A stretch of 64,000 nucleotides of DNA from Dermatemys mawii (GCA_007922305.1 ML677335.1:17454679-17518678); one strand, 5' to 3'. Shown: positions 22,701 to 36,070, numbered from the stretch's first letter. The notes: a model not told the origin generated them from the sequence alone. Numbers and translations are program-made.

Positions 22701-24420
22701 GCTGAGAGGAAAAAAACAGGTGAACATTGTCCAGGAAGGATTAAAGGAGACCATTAAGAGCAGGACATAATGGGAAATGTCTCCTGGATATAAAATAGAG
22801 AGTTATCAGGAAGAGTTTAACCTGGTGGAGGCAGAATTAAAGCAACCTAGGCTCTAGTCACAGCAGGAATCAAGATCAGTTGGAATACAGTTTGTTTTTC
22901 TCATTTTTTTTAATGAAGTAGGATTGTGTGGAACATTTTATAATGACGAGTTGGACCTTGCTGATCCCAAATCCCAGAACTCATTTGAGGTGATTTCTTC
23001 CCATGTTTACTATGTGGCCTGTTTACATACTTTTTTGTGACTGGCTTTACATTTTTTTTTCCTTTAAATAAAACGAGCTGTGTTTGCTAAAATGCTTTTT
23101 AGTTGATTTTCTGTAATGCAAGTAAATTAAATATTGTATATTGCAACCCAGATAAAAAAACCTAGGTAAAATCTTATCTTAAATCTACCTTCCATTACAC
23201 TGGAGCAACCCTGGTGACCCCAGTTGGGACGGGAAGAATTTGACTCAGCACTGTATGGGTAATATTAGCTGGTGATTTCAGTTTGGGGTTGGGTTTTTAG
23301 TTTTATTGTTATTTTACTTGAGTTGGTGAGTATGAATCCAAGTTAGAATGGAAATTAAATTTGATTGCAGCAAGTTCTAACATGGCTAATTTTCAGTAGA
23401 GAGCCTGAGATTTTGGAGAGAATCCATTGGAACTGGGTGAACAATTCAACGATCAGCTCTCATCAGGACAGAGAGGGGATAATCGGTGTTTAGAAATAAT
23501 AAACCACACTATATAGATTAGGATCAGATTTGTTCATCTAGGCTTCAAATGCATTTTACTTGTTTGGGCAAGTAAAATACACTTTTTACCATCCCCTGGG
23601 TTATAAGTGTGCCCCTCCTTACCAACTCAAAAGCTGCCTGTGATGCATATGATTTTTCATATAAAACACTGCCAGTTTCACAGGATTCAGATGAATGTAT
23701 TTTTGTTTAAACTGTACCAGAAGTTGAGGTACAGCCATGACACATGGGAACAGAACCTTAAACTTCATTTTCTGTTAGTTAAAATAGCATCAACTGTAAG
23801 CAAAGCACTGTATGAAGAAGCCTGTGAGGGTATTTCAAGTAATCTGAATCATCTTCCTAGCTCGTAGTCAGTTTTTTAAACTTGTACAGTCCTGTTCAAT
23901 GTCGGAAACCACAAAATAAGTGTCTTAAATTGAGTCATTACAAAACCCTTGTTTCAGAAATCACAAAGAATTAGTCTGCTTTAAGAGCTAACTGCCTGTT
24001 CATTTGCCAGCAATAAGTCTTCCTTTGGCTATAAGTTAACATAAGCATGTAGGAAACAAAACATTTCTCTAACCTCCTAAATGTAAAAATGACAAAATTA
24101 TTAAAATTGTGTCCAGACTGTCAACTGTTCGGCCAAATTTATAGCCAGTACAATTTAAAACAGACCCTCAAAACTGAATATTTAATTAAACTCACAGATT
24201 TTTCAGTCACTCATGTTTCTTACAGGCTAACTTAAATATTCCCCTCTATGAGAAACTGAAGAAAAAAATCAAACTGCTTTGCTTTGAAAGCGGTCAAACA
24301 AGGGGATTTGGTAGAGACAGAGTCAATCAGCTGCTCCTCGTTACCATTTCTCATAGTAAAAGAAAAATTGGGCATTCAGTTGTATTGAAAGACAGGAACA
24401 TAACTGATAAAAATATTTTA
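19740..24420. other. AT-rich unique sequence, nothing recognised
   Basis: About 4.7 kb without a recognisable gene or repeat. A GC-richer patch at 20495-20600 has no identity I can support. Short open frames are domain-free. Confidence 0.45.
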
Positions 24421-24424
24421 ACAT

Positions 24425-24482
24425 AGAACCTAAATAAGCTGTGGAACTCATTACCACAAGACATCATTGAAGCTAGCAGCTC
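24425..24482 (+). mobile_element. CR1 scrap
   Basis: The phrase 'gctgtggaactcattaccac' followed by 'aagacatcattgaagc' matches the segment a few hundred bases upstream of the 3' end in some CR1 subfamilies. Only about 60 bp is recognisable. Confidence 0.4.
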
Positions 24483-24489
24483 TGCTATG

Positions 24490-25394
24490 TAGGCAGCTTC
24501 CCCCTCTGGTGAGCCTGGGGCCTGTCATAGGGAAGACCCGTTCACATGAGCTTTAGCAGGTCTACCAGACTAGGACTCTTGCTGCAGAAGCTAATGCATC
24601 CTAGAGGAGTTTGGGGCAAGATTAGTACTGACTTACCTGAATAAAAAAGTGTAGACACTACTTTTACAGTCCATTCTCTAATATTGCAAGAAGAGATTCC
24701 CACACATACAATTCTCATGTGAGTCATCCTATGCAAGGCGTGAATAAAAGTTGCAGGATTGGATCGTACATTAGCTTTTGCTTCATCCCTTTTCTCTCCC
24801 ATCCCCTTGGGTTCTGCAAATGAAGGGGACACTGTGCATGGACCTTTTTCTTTCATGGCAAGTTTGGGGGAAGCAGCCTGTTTAGCATTCCCCCACTTCT
24901 AAAGGCACCTTATCCCTCAAAAAGAGAGATTTACAGGACCAGCAATTACACAGAAATGAGGAGTCAAATGGGGTGAGATGGGACCATGAGAAGAATGATG
25001 CTTTGTACATCATTCTTAGATACTACAAATGTGAGTGTAGAAAAAGTGCCTACTCAGAGGAATTTTCCTCTGGCAACCAGCAGGGAATCCTCTTAAAAGT
25101 TCATCATCAACTTTTCAGTTTAGGCTATGCTAACTGTTGAACTCTTCCTTCTGGGGATATTTCCAGGGCACCTTTTCCTGGCAGAGGAGTTCCTTTGCAG
25201 CCAGGCTGCCAGAAACAGGATGGTGGGGGGTCCCAGAGCTGGTTTGTAGGCACAGACTTCTAACGACTCTGGACACAACTTCCCAGGGTGATGCTGTGGC
25301 CAAAAGGACTAATGCAGTCCTGCGATGCATAAATATGGAACCCATGAGTAGGTGTAAAAAGGTTAAATAACCTCTATATTTGGCAGTAATGTGA
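24490..25394. other. Mixed sequence without a supported gene
   Basis: Moderate GC with several 75-105-codon open frames on both strands overlapping each other. None shows a domain or splice context I can support. Part of it may be an unclassified repeat. Confidence 0.4.
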
Positions 25395-25508
25395 CCACTG
25401 CTGGTATCTTGTGTCCAGTTCTGGTGTCCTGAATTCAAGAAGGATCTTGATAAATTGGAGAAGATTCAGAGAAGAATGATTAAAAGATTAGAAAAACATG
25501 CCTTATAG
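25395..25508 (+). mobile_element. CR1 LINE, left part, interrupted by a hAT element
   Basis: This carries 'ttgtgtccagttctggtgtc' and 'gataaattggagaagattca' with 'gagaagaatgattaaaag', the RT C-terminal region of CR1. The copy continues at 25812 after the hAT insert. The first eight bases of the target duplication (CCTTATAG) are its last bases. Confidence 0.85.
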
Positions 25509-25811
25509 CAGTGATCTTCAAACTGTTTTGTAGAGGAATGTTGTGGGGAGGTAGGGCACTCAACAGGGCCCAGGAAAGCCCAACGGGGGATGGGGAGGGA
25601 GCGACACCCAGGCCTCAGTCAGCCCCAGCCCCAGATCTGCCCTCATTCCCTCTCCACCCCCAGCCCCAGCTCCTCCCGCAACCACAGTTCCACCCCCAGC
25701 TCTGCCTTCAAGCACTTCTGCTAAGGAAGCCTGCGCAGTAATGGAGTGGGGTGCAGATGGATTCTATTGCTGGTAAGGGTGGGTACCACAGGAAAAGTTT
25801 GGGTATCACTG
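25509..25811. mobile_element. hAT (Charlie-type) MITE inside CR1
   Basis: A 303-bp element starting CAGTGATCTTCAAACTG and ending AAGTTTGGGTATCACTG, imperfect terminal inverted repeats of the hAT 'CAGTG-TTCTCAAACT' type. It is flanked by identical 8-bp duplications CCTTATAG (25501-25508, 25812-25819). The interior is rich in 'cccagcccc' repeats. It has no transposase. The overlapping open frame is a by-product of the C-rich interior. It inserted after the CR1 copy was in place. Confidence 0.92.
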
Positions 25812-26232
25812 CCTTATAGCGGTACACTAATGGAGCTGAATTTATTTAGCTTAACAAAGAGAAGGTGAAGGGGTAATTGGATTACAGTCTGTAAGAACCT
25901 ATATGGGGAACACATATTTGATAATGGCCTCTTCCATCGAGCAGTGAATGATATAACACAATCCAATGGCTTGAGGTTAAAGCTGTACAAATTCAGAGTG
26001 GATAAAGCATAAATTTTAACAGTGAGAGTAATTAACCATTGGAACAATTTACCTAGGGTCGTGGTGGATTCTCCATCACTGACAATATTGAAATCAAGTT
26101 TGGGTGTTTTTCTACAAGAACTGCTCTGGGAATTATTTTGGGGGAGTTTTACGGCCTGTGTATTACAGGAGGTCAGGCTAGATGATCACGGCAGTCCCTA
26201 CTTGCCTGGGAATCTCTGAATAATGTTATGAA
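25812..26232 (+). mobile_element. CR1 LINE, right part with 3' end
   Basis: It resumes the CR1 interrupted at 25508: 'atggagctgaatttatttag', 'accattggaacaatttacct', 'ggtcaggctagatgatcacg', 'gcagtccctacttgcc' and a decayed terminal 'tgggaatctctgaa'. It has no long reading frame. Confidence 0.85.
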
Positions 26233-28430
26233 TCATCCTTCCCTCTCCTCCCCCCACCCCCACCCTCAGTGGGGAATTACTCGACTTGACTTCTAATTTA
26301 CTGAGAACTAGTGTAGCTGAGATTTGGTACTATCAAAGCTCTTAAACCATAACTGTATTACAAGAGATGTGGAAACTTACCAGCTGCAATGTGATCCCTC
26401 CACAGAAAAGTCAGAATTTTTCTCAGTTCCTATTGTGCTTACCCAAATGAGGAGAAATTACTGTGTAAAAGAGGACATTGCAGTGAATTAATGTTTTTGA
26501 TTTTACTTTGAGATTCAAAGATATCTTGCGGGAGAAATGACTTGCATGTTTTGGTTTTAGTTCAGCTGTTTAACCTCAGTAGTTGTTATGTTAAAAGGAA
26601 GTTTGTAGCTTATGGGAATCCCAGAATGAATGAGCAAAGAGTGGGAATTATCATATAATCTAAGAGCTGTGTGGGTCTTAAAGCCCAGATGCAGAAATAT
26701 GCAAGAGACATCTTAGAGGGAGGCATTTATTGCAGTTGCACTCTGTTGGGCTATTCCTCTGAAAGCTTAACAGTATGACTGGCAGAGGATGTATGTTTTC
26801 TATATGTTAAAAAATAAATGGGACCTTTGAACTTTAAGGAATATTAAACAAGCATTTGCTGTACTATCAATGTAACCTCATTCAGTTATTTATTGTTTGT
26901 TTGGCCGCTAATGTGCTCTTTGTGTAGGTACTGTTTTCTCTCACTCATTCTTATAAAGTTCCTATATCACCAAATTAAAAGAATGTCTTCCTGTCCAAAA
27001 TGCTGCAATACAGAACTTAATGTAATTATATGAGCAACTCTTGTAGTCTGAGAATTGGCTGTTCGATATTTAACAAAGAGATCTCCCCATCACCATTTTA
27101 AAAAAAATAAGTGGGAGAATGCTGATTTTGCAACATTACAAAACGTTTAATTTACTTTCAGAAAATGAAAAATTGAAGTTTTATTATAAATTGCTAAAAA
27201 ATGGTATTACTCATCTTAAAACAATATATTTTAAGGACATTGAAATAGACAACTAAAAACATTTTACAACTTTATTTTTCTGCAGAAGGAGTCTGGGAAA
27301 ACACAGCCAAATATTCACACCCTCCATTCTTTTTCTTAAAAAAATTAATTGTTTTACTAATGAATTTGCCCATTTCTCTTTTTATATAGTTTTCTGTTGA
27401 ACTGACCATTTTTTAGTTCAGTTAAACTTTTCCTCTCATTGAAGACATTCTTTTTGTGCAGCCATACACAAAGAAATAATTTATCAGGAAATCTTGGAGA
27501 GTTCGATAGATACTGTCATAGCTAATTATCCAATATTTTTGTGTGTGTCTGTATGGGAGGGATTTTTTAATTTTCCAAAATGAAGGTGCAAAAAATCTAA
27601 AATCACCTCGCCTGTACCAAACCCAGTGTCACAAACAGGTTGTAAAACTGGAGTAGTGTAAATGCTCCCCAACTATTTCCATTCTAGTGAAGCTACGAGT
27701 TAAAATGTAACTTTAAATGCATGTTTCTCATCAGTTTCAATCCCCATTTCATTTTACGAAATCACAAAAATGGAGCTGTCAGAGAGAAAGCGAAGCCTGT
27801 AGTTTTTATGTCATGTATGCTCTTATCTATGTCAGTAAACTCAGCTCTTTGGATTTGTGTTTTATCCCAGATCATCAGGTGTGCATTTAGGGGATTTGCA
27901 GCCCTTGTTATGAAAAATGCTAATATGTTTCTTTTTATAATAGGGGGCCTATGAAAATGGAACAAAATACTATATAGTGTGTGGAAGAAGAATGAGCGCT
28001 TTTTAAAATGTCGAACATGACAATAACTTTTTTAACAGATTTAAACATTTTATGATAAATCTTTCAAAAAAATCTATCTTTGACTCCTTTGCATGCCTGT
28101 TACCATGTCACCTGTGTTAATAAGCATGAATTAACTACATTAAATATATTACAATGCATATTACACATATTTTGTATTTAAAAATTATTTAAATAAAATA
28201 CATTAAATTAGCCTGCCCCAAACAGGTGGCACAGTCTCCCTGTACCATCGCAGTCAAACTTAATATATAAGAATGAAGGTCTGTTGCCATGTCTTTCACA
28301 TTGTGGGTAGAAAGTAAGCAAACAGATTTTAATAGAACATTAGCTGCATGGATTTTTACTTTATTTCCAATCCTTTGTGTGTATATCCTGGAATGCCAAT
28401 AAATAAGTGTTCTATGATGCCAGAAATCAG
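26233..28430. other. AT-rich unique sequence
   Basis: About 2.2 kb with no recognisable repeat or gene. The open frames at 27.7-27.97 kb overlap on opposite strands and have no domain. The lack of repeats is notable but does not prove constraint. Confidence 0.45.
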
Positions 28431-28434
28431 CTAA

Positions 28435-29592
28435 CCATAGAACTGTAGGGCTAGACGTCAGGAGATCCTGTAGTTCATACACCTGTATCCCTCTTAATAC
28501 TGAGGCAGGATTAAGTATATCCAGATCATCCCCTACAGGTGTTTGTTTAACCTGTTCTTAAAATTATAGGGATTCCACAACCTCCCTAGGTAAACTGTTG
28601 CAATGCTTAACTATCCCTATGGTTGGAAAGTTTTTCCTAACATCTAATCTGAATTGCCTCTTGCTGGACACTAACTTCTTGTCCTGTCCTTGGTGGATGT
28701 GGAGAACAATTGATCAAATATGTAAAGGTTGTTATAAGGAAGACAATGAAAGCTTATGTCCCCCTTCAGCCCTTCTGTATGTTAAACATGACAAATTCTT
28801 TCAGTCTTTCCTCACGGGTCATGTTTTCCAAAACCCATATCATTCTTGTTGCTCTCTTCTGCACTCTAATTTGTCCACATCTTTTCTAAAGCATGGCACC
28901 CAGAACTGGACACAGTACTCCAGTTGAGGCCTCACCAGTGCTGAGTGAAGCAGGACAATTACTTCCAGTATCTTACATACAACACTCCTGTTAACGCACC
29001 ACAGAATGATATTAGCATTTTTCGGTATTGAACAGTGTTGGTTCATATTCCATTTGTGATCCACTATAATCCCCAGATCCTTTTCAGCAGTAGTACTGCC
29101 TACCTAGTTACTCCCCAATTTGTATTTGTGCGTTTGATTCTTTTTAATTGAATTTAATCTTGTTGATTTCAGGCCAATTCTCCAATTTATCAAGATCATT
29201 TTGAATTCTAATCCTATCCTCCCAAAGTGCTTGCAGCCCTTCTAAGTTTGGTATCAACTGCAGATTTTGTAAACGTACTCTCCACACCATCCGTGTAGTT
29301 AATGAAAATAATAGTACCAGACTTAGAACAGGCCTCTTGAGAGCCCCACTTGATAAGTCCTTCCAGTTTGATACCAAATCCTTGATACCTACGCTTTTAA
29401 AATGGTCTTTCAACAAGTTATACATCTACCTTTATAGATGAAATTACTAGACTCTATTGCCCTAATTTGCTTATAAGAATACCATGTGGCACTGTGTCAA
29501 AAGCCTTACTAAAGTCCAGATATATCATATCTACTTCTTCCCCTCTTATCCACTCAGCTAGTTACCCTGTCAAAGAAGGAAATTAGATTTAG
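28435..29592 (-). mobile_element. CR1 LINE, reverse orientation, RT remnant and 3' end
   Basis: About 1.16 kb of CR1 on the minus strand. Its 3' end lies near 28435 ('agaactgtagggctagacgt'). Its RT lies to the right, where plus-strand 29491-29526 reverse-translates to [12 protein letters not shown], the RT motif containing the first catalytic Asp. Plus-strand signatures in between include 'tctgcactctaatttgtcca' and 'cacccagaactggacacagt'. Stops interrupt the frame. Its 5'-truncated end directly abuts an L2 3' fragment, suggesting insertion next to or into that L2. Confidence 0.9.
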
Positions 29593-29594
29593 CT

Positions 29595-29860
29595 GTCAAC
29601 TGATCTCAACCCACACTTCTCTGGCACAGTGGAACTCACAACAATAAGAGGAAAGCTCATCTGGGTGAGAGATAGAACTTCCTGTGGGTGGGGCTATCAG
29701 ACTGTGGAATGAACTCAAGCAAGAGCTAAGAGTCATCACATACCACACCACTTTCCTCTCTAATTGCAAGACAGTTCTTTCACCTTGCTATGTGTTTGTT
29801 AGTAAAGGCAACATGTATATTTATTTAAAAACCAAACCAACCCCCCCCACACACCAAAAC
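29595..29860 (+). mobile_element. L2-like LINE 3' end
   Basis: It shares with the L2 copy at 910-2200 the phrase 'agactgtggaatgaactc', then 'gagtcatca', 'caccactttc' and 'aattgcaagaca.ttctttc' (compare 2019-2112). It encodes the decayed equivalent of RLWNELP..LR. Only the last ~260 bp is present. Confidence 0.75.
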
Positions 29861-30166
29861 ACACCTCTCCACTGCATATGCTCCCGTCCCTGGGAAGAGG
29901 ATGCAGAAACAAAACAATAACCTGATAGATGTATAGTCACATTGCTTAATGCACTACAGAAAGGCACTCAAATACTACAGTGAGGAGCACTGTATAAGAA
30001 CATAGATAGAATAGACTAGATTAGAAATAGAGATTATTTGTTCTTGTGACTTATCACCTTAGTCTCTAGGTTTGGACAAATCAATCATGGATAACAAAAG
30101 AAGTTTCTCCTAAAGTAGACAAGTCCTAAACCTTTTAGATTATAACTAACACTTTGAACTACTGAA

Positions 30167-30253
30167 TGAAATTCTGAATCCCCTCAACCTCCCCACCCCC
30201 CCTTGAAGCCAGTGGGAGTTTTGCCGTTGATTTCAATAGACCCAGGATTTCAC
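30167..30253. repeat. Palindromic MITE-like repeat
   Basis: Left arm 'tgaaattctgaatcccc', right arm 'acccaggatttca', inner text 'gccagtgggagttttgcc' and 'gttgatttcaat'. Same loose family as 3583 and 15671. A C-rich run sits inside the left half. Confidence 0.5.
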
Positions 30254-32535
30254 CTACGGCACCTAACACCATTTCACAAAACAAGATTTAAACTTTTAAT
30301 AGAGTGATTCATGAATCTGTCAGTGGGCAAGGAAAATGGAACAAGAACTAAGCCATCATAATCTAGTTTACTAAAGATCTGAGCTTTTTAGATCAAGTTC
30401 TGAACACATCATACTTTTGGCTGAGTAATAGTCTTTACAGATGCTATGCCTCGAATAGGCTCCCTCAAACAGGAAAAAACCTTTAGATTTAGAGTGAGAG
30501 CTTACTATATCTCATATTTAGCAGCTTGAGCATTGCAAATTGTATTCATGTATGAATAAATGGGGAAAAAAATAGTGTTCTCTAGTGATAAACTTGAAAT
30601 ACCAAACACTAAAGCCAGGAAATTCCAGGTTGCTCCCACAATACTACATAGGGATCACTGCATATGCTACATTCTATTCCTGTTTTTCTTATTAAATGTA
30701 AACTTTTAGGTATTGTTTATATTGCTGTGTCTCGGGAAACATAAGGTGTGTAGCCTGGCTGTTAATTTTAATGGAAAACCCTTAAATTTTGGAATTGTTG
30801 AGCTCCTAAATGCTTGGTCTTCTAATTTGTTTAATTGCTAATACTTAATTTTGCATTAACCTCTTACTTACATAAAGTAATAAAAGATGTGCATCATTCC
30901 ATATTTCTGGTTTGCTGGAGTAAAGAGAGTGTAGAATTCAGCAATAATACTTTTCTCTTCTGTGGCTCCTAAGCAGATAACATCTTGGGGCTTAAAATAT
31001 TATTTAAGGTAAGCAACACTAAGCGTTCTGTGTGGCTTGAAAACTTGTCTCTCTCACCCACAGAAGTTGGTCCTAGAAAAGATATTACCTCACCATCTTG
31101 TCTCTCTAACAGAGTGGAAACTGTTGCTGAGTAACCTACAAGAATAGGATGTTCACACTTAAGCATGAGTGTCTGGAAAAACGAAATGACATCTTTCATG
31201 TAGGCTACTCTTTCCTACTGAAGGTGATCTTCCAAAGTGTTAAGTTAAGCAGGTATCAGGAATTGTGAACCATTTTGCATTAAACGCTTTACAGACACCA
31301 AAGAAAGGTATAATTCAGACAGTAGGAATACAAGATTCTCTATGCTGTCCAGAAACCCTGTCCTGAAAGGGCTTGCTTTGTGTCCTTACAGTAATCTCCA
31401 TGGCTCATTCAATCCTTGGCCCGTTTGCTGAAGTTGACAACAAGGGAATCAACTCTAATGGTTACTTCTGGTTCATGGAAAACTACATTATATACTGAGA
31501 ATCAGAAAATGACAGTTTGGTCACTTCCTAAAGCATGCCTGCTAATGTGGCATTGAAGGTACACCTCAGGCCCCCTCTGCTCCAAAAACACCAAGCCCTC
31601 CCTCCCCCCCCTCCACCCCCCCCCCAATTGATCTGAAGAATAGTTTTTAGTTATAGCAGTATTAAAAGTTTGTATCTTCTATGGGCCTGATAGAGGATGA
31701 TAGTTATACATGTTTGAACTGGTCTGATTTTTTAAAATATATATATTTAAATAATCAATACTTTGTAGATGATCCAAAGTTGCTGCTTAGATAGCTCTCT
31801 TTGAGCTGCAGGTTCAGTTCTAAGGTTCCTTTTGCTTTGTGCAGACATTAAAGATTCCATACCCAAGTTTTGTAAAAGTAGCAGTTTGTGTTCATGGTTT
31901 AAAATAGCTTTTATTGATGTTAGCTACTGTTTAATTTCTTTTTTTCTTCATCTCTGTCTGCTGTGCCATGGGTCACATAGTGGAATAAACAAATGATCTG
32001 ATTCAGGGAACCTTATTGACCATTTTTGTTTGGAATGATGGGATGCACTGATGGGAATCCAGTGGTAAAAGCAGCATTTAATTCAGAGGATGCCCAGTGT
32101 TCTCTGCAAAATCCATTTGTTGTGTAATGGCTGTACTGTAGTGGCGCCTACTTTAATTAAGGCTCTGACAGTATTTCCATTATAAACTATGTTTTAAGAG
32201 GTTTATTACTCAACTGTAAAAATGTGCTCCAGGCTGAGACTTGATCATAGAAAGTCTCAGCATAAAAGCATTTTCTTAAATTTCAAAAAATAAATTAGCT
32301 TTAAGTTACACAAGTACAGTTTGAAAGACACTATTCTTCAGCTGTGCAACTAAAACAGCTTTTATTTATGAAAAGAAAATGTGTTCTACTCACTTTTGTA
32401 AACAAGAGGGGTGAATTTAAAAAGGCCAATATCAAATGTTTAACTTAGGACACAGTTGATAGTGAAATGTGCATTTTAAATTGTTACACAATTTCAATTT
32501 TAGTTTCAATATTTAAAGTATCATTATTATTACTA
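30254..32535. other. AT-rich unique sequence with a C-rich tract
   Basis: No gene or transposon recognised. A C-rich low-complexity run lies at about 31593-31625. Confidence 0.45.
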
Positions 32536-32539
32536 TTAA

Positions 32540-32680
32540 ATATTTACATTATGGTAACACCAAAGACCCCAGTAGAGTTTGACATCCCATTGCACTCTAT
32601 GTGCTACAAACATAAAAAAGAGACAGTCCATGTGCTGGAGGTTTTATAATCTAGCAGAAGAAGGGAAAAGATAGGAATGT
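32540..32680 (+). repeat. Ancient interspersed repeat fragment
   Basis: The order 'aagaccccagtagag', 'cccattgcactctatgtgct', 'acaaacataaaaaagagaca', 'gtccatgtgc' and 'tataatctag' resembles a widespread sauropsid repeat of the form 'ggccccagt…ccattgtgctaggcgctgtacaaacacagaa…agacagtccctgcccc…acaatcta'. I do not name the family. Confidence 0.5.
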
Positions 32681-32699
32681 AACCCGTAAGCTAATATGT

Positions 32700-35600
32700 A
32701 TGGTGACACGCAAACAACTCTGTTGGTTACATATGGTGCAGATGGTGTTTTTCCAGTTGTGGCAGAGATAAGAAATTAAATTTTAGTGTGGAAGCAGGTT
32801 TATGGTGTGAGCTGGTAGAAGGTAGAACATCTTTTAAGCTTTGCACTGTTTGTGCTGCATTTATTGGCCTTTTTTCTTTGGTGGTTTTTTTGGGGTGGGG
32901 GGTTGACCTCTTGGTTAACTAGATGAGTTTCTATGCTATTTGATGAATTACTCTGCTGTAGGAGACACAATTTAAAGCCTAGTGTTGCAACTTCAGTAAG
33001 AATGGCTTCCTTTCTCAACAATGTTTTTGAGGAAGATTGACAGAAAGCTGGAACTCCTTTTGGCAAAAAACTGCAGTGTGGGTGTCTGGCCTTGGGAGTT
33101 CTCTAGTGCATTACTCAGTATTAGAATTCTGTGTGTGCTTTCATGAAAATTACTTTGTATTTCCTTTTCTCAGGTGTAAAACAGCTCTACTGCTTCTCAG
33201 TAGCCAATGCAGATGAGTGGAAACTTGGTGCATGCCCATAGCTTACATTTTTCTTTTTGACATTTTGTTTGAAAGTTTGTTTAAGGAAGGTATCTGTGTA
33301 GTTTTTATGGGTCTTGGGTATAAAAGGCAGAGTGGTCCAAGCTTACAACCAGGCTGTATTGGGTTTTTATTTCCTTAAGGGGTTTTTACTGTTACTGAGA
33401 GTTCACTACTAGCCCAGCTGTGAGTATTATATACTATTTCCCACACCTCCTTTAGCTGCTGATTCTGGTATTAGTTACAAGCACAGCTGACCTATTAACA
33501 TAAATTAGCAATATAGCAGAAGTATCAAGCTCCCAGTGCAGATGTAGATAATTTTTGAAACATTCATTCTGCACTAAATGTCTAGTCATTATGGTTCAAA
33601 GTTACCCTTCCCGCTGTGACTGAGCTATTCACCTCAAAGTAATGTTAACTAAGAAATCTAAAGTTACCATCTTAAACAACCAAGTATTCAAATAATTCAG
33701 GCATACACTGGTAGTTATACAGTTCAGTACAGATAACTATGTGCACAAAGGGGAAGGTAATCAAAGGGCTGAATTAACTGTTATCCTAGAAATCTTTACG
33801 ATCACCTTTTCCATCTGTGGGACGCTGAGTGGAACAATAAATGCACTATCTACAAGTTTGCTCTGACCATGTTTTATTCCACAACTTCAAACAAACTTTC
33901 TGCTGTATCAGTGGGATTTCCACTGTCGATGAAAGATGATTGATAGTCCCTACTTTATAGTGCTACTGCTCAGCCATGCACCTAATTGAAAATGTAATTC
34001 TACCCTCTCTACAGTATGTTTAATTCTGTTGTTGTAGAGATGTTTGCTCTAATTCTGTATCATAAGTTCTGCATCAGTTTTTCCTCACATTCTTTTTCTA
34101 AGGGTCTTAGCTTTGTCAGACAGACTAACTGATGAAAACCATGGAGAGCATCAAAAGAAACATGTCTGGGACCTTATAAAAGATTTTGAAATGTCAGTGG
34201 TTCACTTTAAGTAGCTACTCTATGAAATATATACAGTTTTTGTATACATGTGTACAGTATGTGTAATAGGGTTGTGTCTATAGTGTAGTCATTTCACAGT
34301 TTACTGCAAGTCTCACAGTATTTGGCTAGTTCCTCAAGATATGATTATCTGAGAATCTTACTTTTCATTTTAAAAATGAAGTTTGTAGTGTGGATGGTTA
34401 TAAAGAGAAGCTTTAAAACATGAAACCGTGAAGGCTCAAAAACGAGAAGGAAAATAAAAAGAACCCAAAGATTATTATTTTAAGTCATGATTTTTGGAGG
34501 CCTGACTCGTGATTTTTGAATATAGTATTTCCAAATCCAACCATTCATATAAAGTAGTCTTAAAAGTTGTTTGTCTTCCGGGACTGATTCTGTCTCACTA
34601 TTCATACAATGTAATAGAAGCTATAGAAATCTTTTCTCATTCTTTTCACCGCTGTTCCATGCTGGTGCACCAGGTGGCAATGCTATCATCATTTCATGTA
34701 TGGGCATGTCCCTTTGAACAAATCCAGACATCCTGGTTTCAAATGCAAATGATGCCATCTTTGTGTGTTCTTATAGTCCTTTGAGCCTATCATCCAAGTA
34801 AACTTGGCCACAAGCTAGGAGAACCACCATGCAAATTGTTTCGGTTGGAGGGGAGGGAAATCTACTTTCATGCTGAGTTGGCCACAGCAAAGTGCACTGA
34901 GGTGCAGGGGGAAGCTCACAGCAAACGGAGGCCAGTTTATGTTTACTTTGTCTCTTCACAGCCTGTGTTGACACCAAGAAACAACTTCCATATTCTGTTT
35001 TATTTTCATTTTTTTCTTACCAGCTGCAAATCAATTTGGGATACTCCTTTAATAATTTGTCTGTAATTGATACTAATTCCTCTGTTTTTCTCTTGTTTTT
35101 ATGACCCCTTTGTCACTATGACTCTGTTGCCAAAATGAGAGGCTTTCTTGAAACAGCTGTGCCTTAAAATGGATTATCCAATAAAACCATGCAGACAGTT
35201 GCTATCTTCAAACTGAGAGCCTGCTTGTTAGCTGTCCTAGGCAGGAGTTTTATTTATGGGAGCTTGCCTCCAATCATGGATTCAGTTTAGTCTTTCTTAT
35301 GTCAAGTCACACTCAGCATGAACAGCCAGTGTCCTCCTTCAGTCAAGAACACGAGGATGCAAGAAAACATTACTTTTTCAGATATATTTGTGTTTTGCCT
35401 GCAAAACAGAGGACAGAGGGTTGTATGACTCAACACATGTTAAAAACAAAAGTCAGACTTTCTCTGTGTAAGTCACACTCAACTAAAGCAGTAGGAACTA
35501 TAGAGACTGGCCTAACCACTCCTGATCCACGGAGCTTGTTTCTCTTGGTGCACCTTTAAAGCAGCTTTAGTGTGCTCAAGAGTCAGCACAGTAAGGCACG

Positions 35601-35930
35601 TCTGCATCTCCTCTGGTCCAAATTCATTAGACATGTATCCCCGCTGTTTCCAAAAAAAGGGTATATTTTAGTCCATGTACCTAAGCTGGGTGCTCATAAA
35701 CCCAACCTAAGAAGATAATCCTTATGGAAGTGAGGAAAAGGTATGAATAAACCTCCCATGTGTTTCTTTCTTCCCTAGATAGGCAGAAAAGGAACGTCTA
35801 GATAAACAGGGACCACAGATTTTCTTTCAGCTATCACTGAAATCTTTAAACTGCACAGTAGTATCAGAGTCTATTTATTCTAAAATTGGTTAGTAAATTG
35901 TGAGGCATTCATGAAGTTTAATTCAAGACA
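32700..35930. other. AT-rich unique sequence
   Basis: No supported gene or repeat. A TATAAAAG sits at 33319-33326 (listed among the findings). Overlapping short open frames at 34.5-35.6 kb have no domain. Confidence 0.45.
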
Positions 35931-35937
35931 GGACCAT

Positions 35938-36070
35938 AAGAGCTTGTCCACGTTAATATTGATGGCAAACTGGTGTATAAATCTACCCTGCACTAACCTG
36001 CCATTCACTAAGTATCGATGTAGACCCTGCTAACGTGCTAACAGTTCTTTAGAATGCTTTGAACTACCCC
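35938..36070. repeat. Possible Harbinger-type MITE fragment
   Basis: It begins 'gagcttgtccacgttaat', similar to the 'gggcttgtctacac' terminal motif seen in reptile Harbinger-like elements and at 54260 here. It continues with 'aactggtgtataaatctacc' and 'gatgtagaccctgc'. The right end was not found. Confidence 0.35.

Noticed and set aside
24542..25438. Cluster of 75-105-codon frames considered as a multi-exon host gene
   Set aside because: Frames overlap on both strands, lack domains and have no convincing splice pairs. I could not support an exon.
25511..25741. Proline-rich open frame resembling a protein segment
   Set aside because: It is the C-rich interior of a hAT MITE with defined ends and target duplications.
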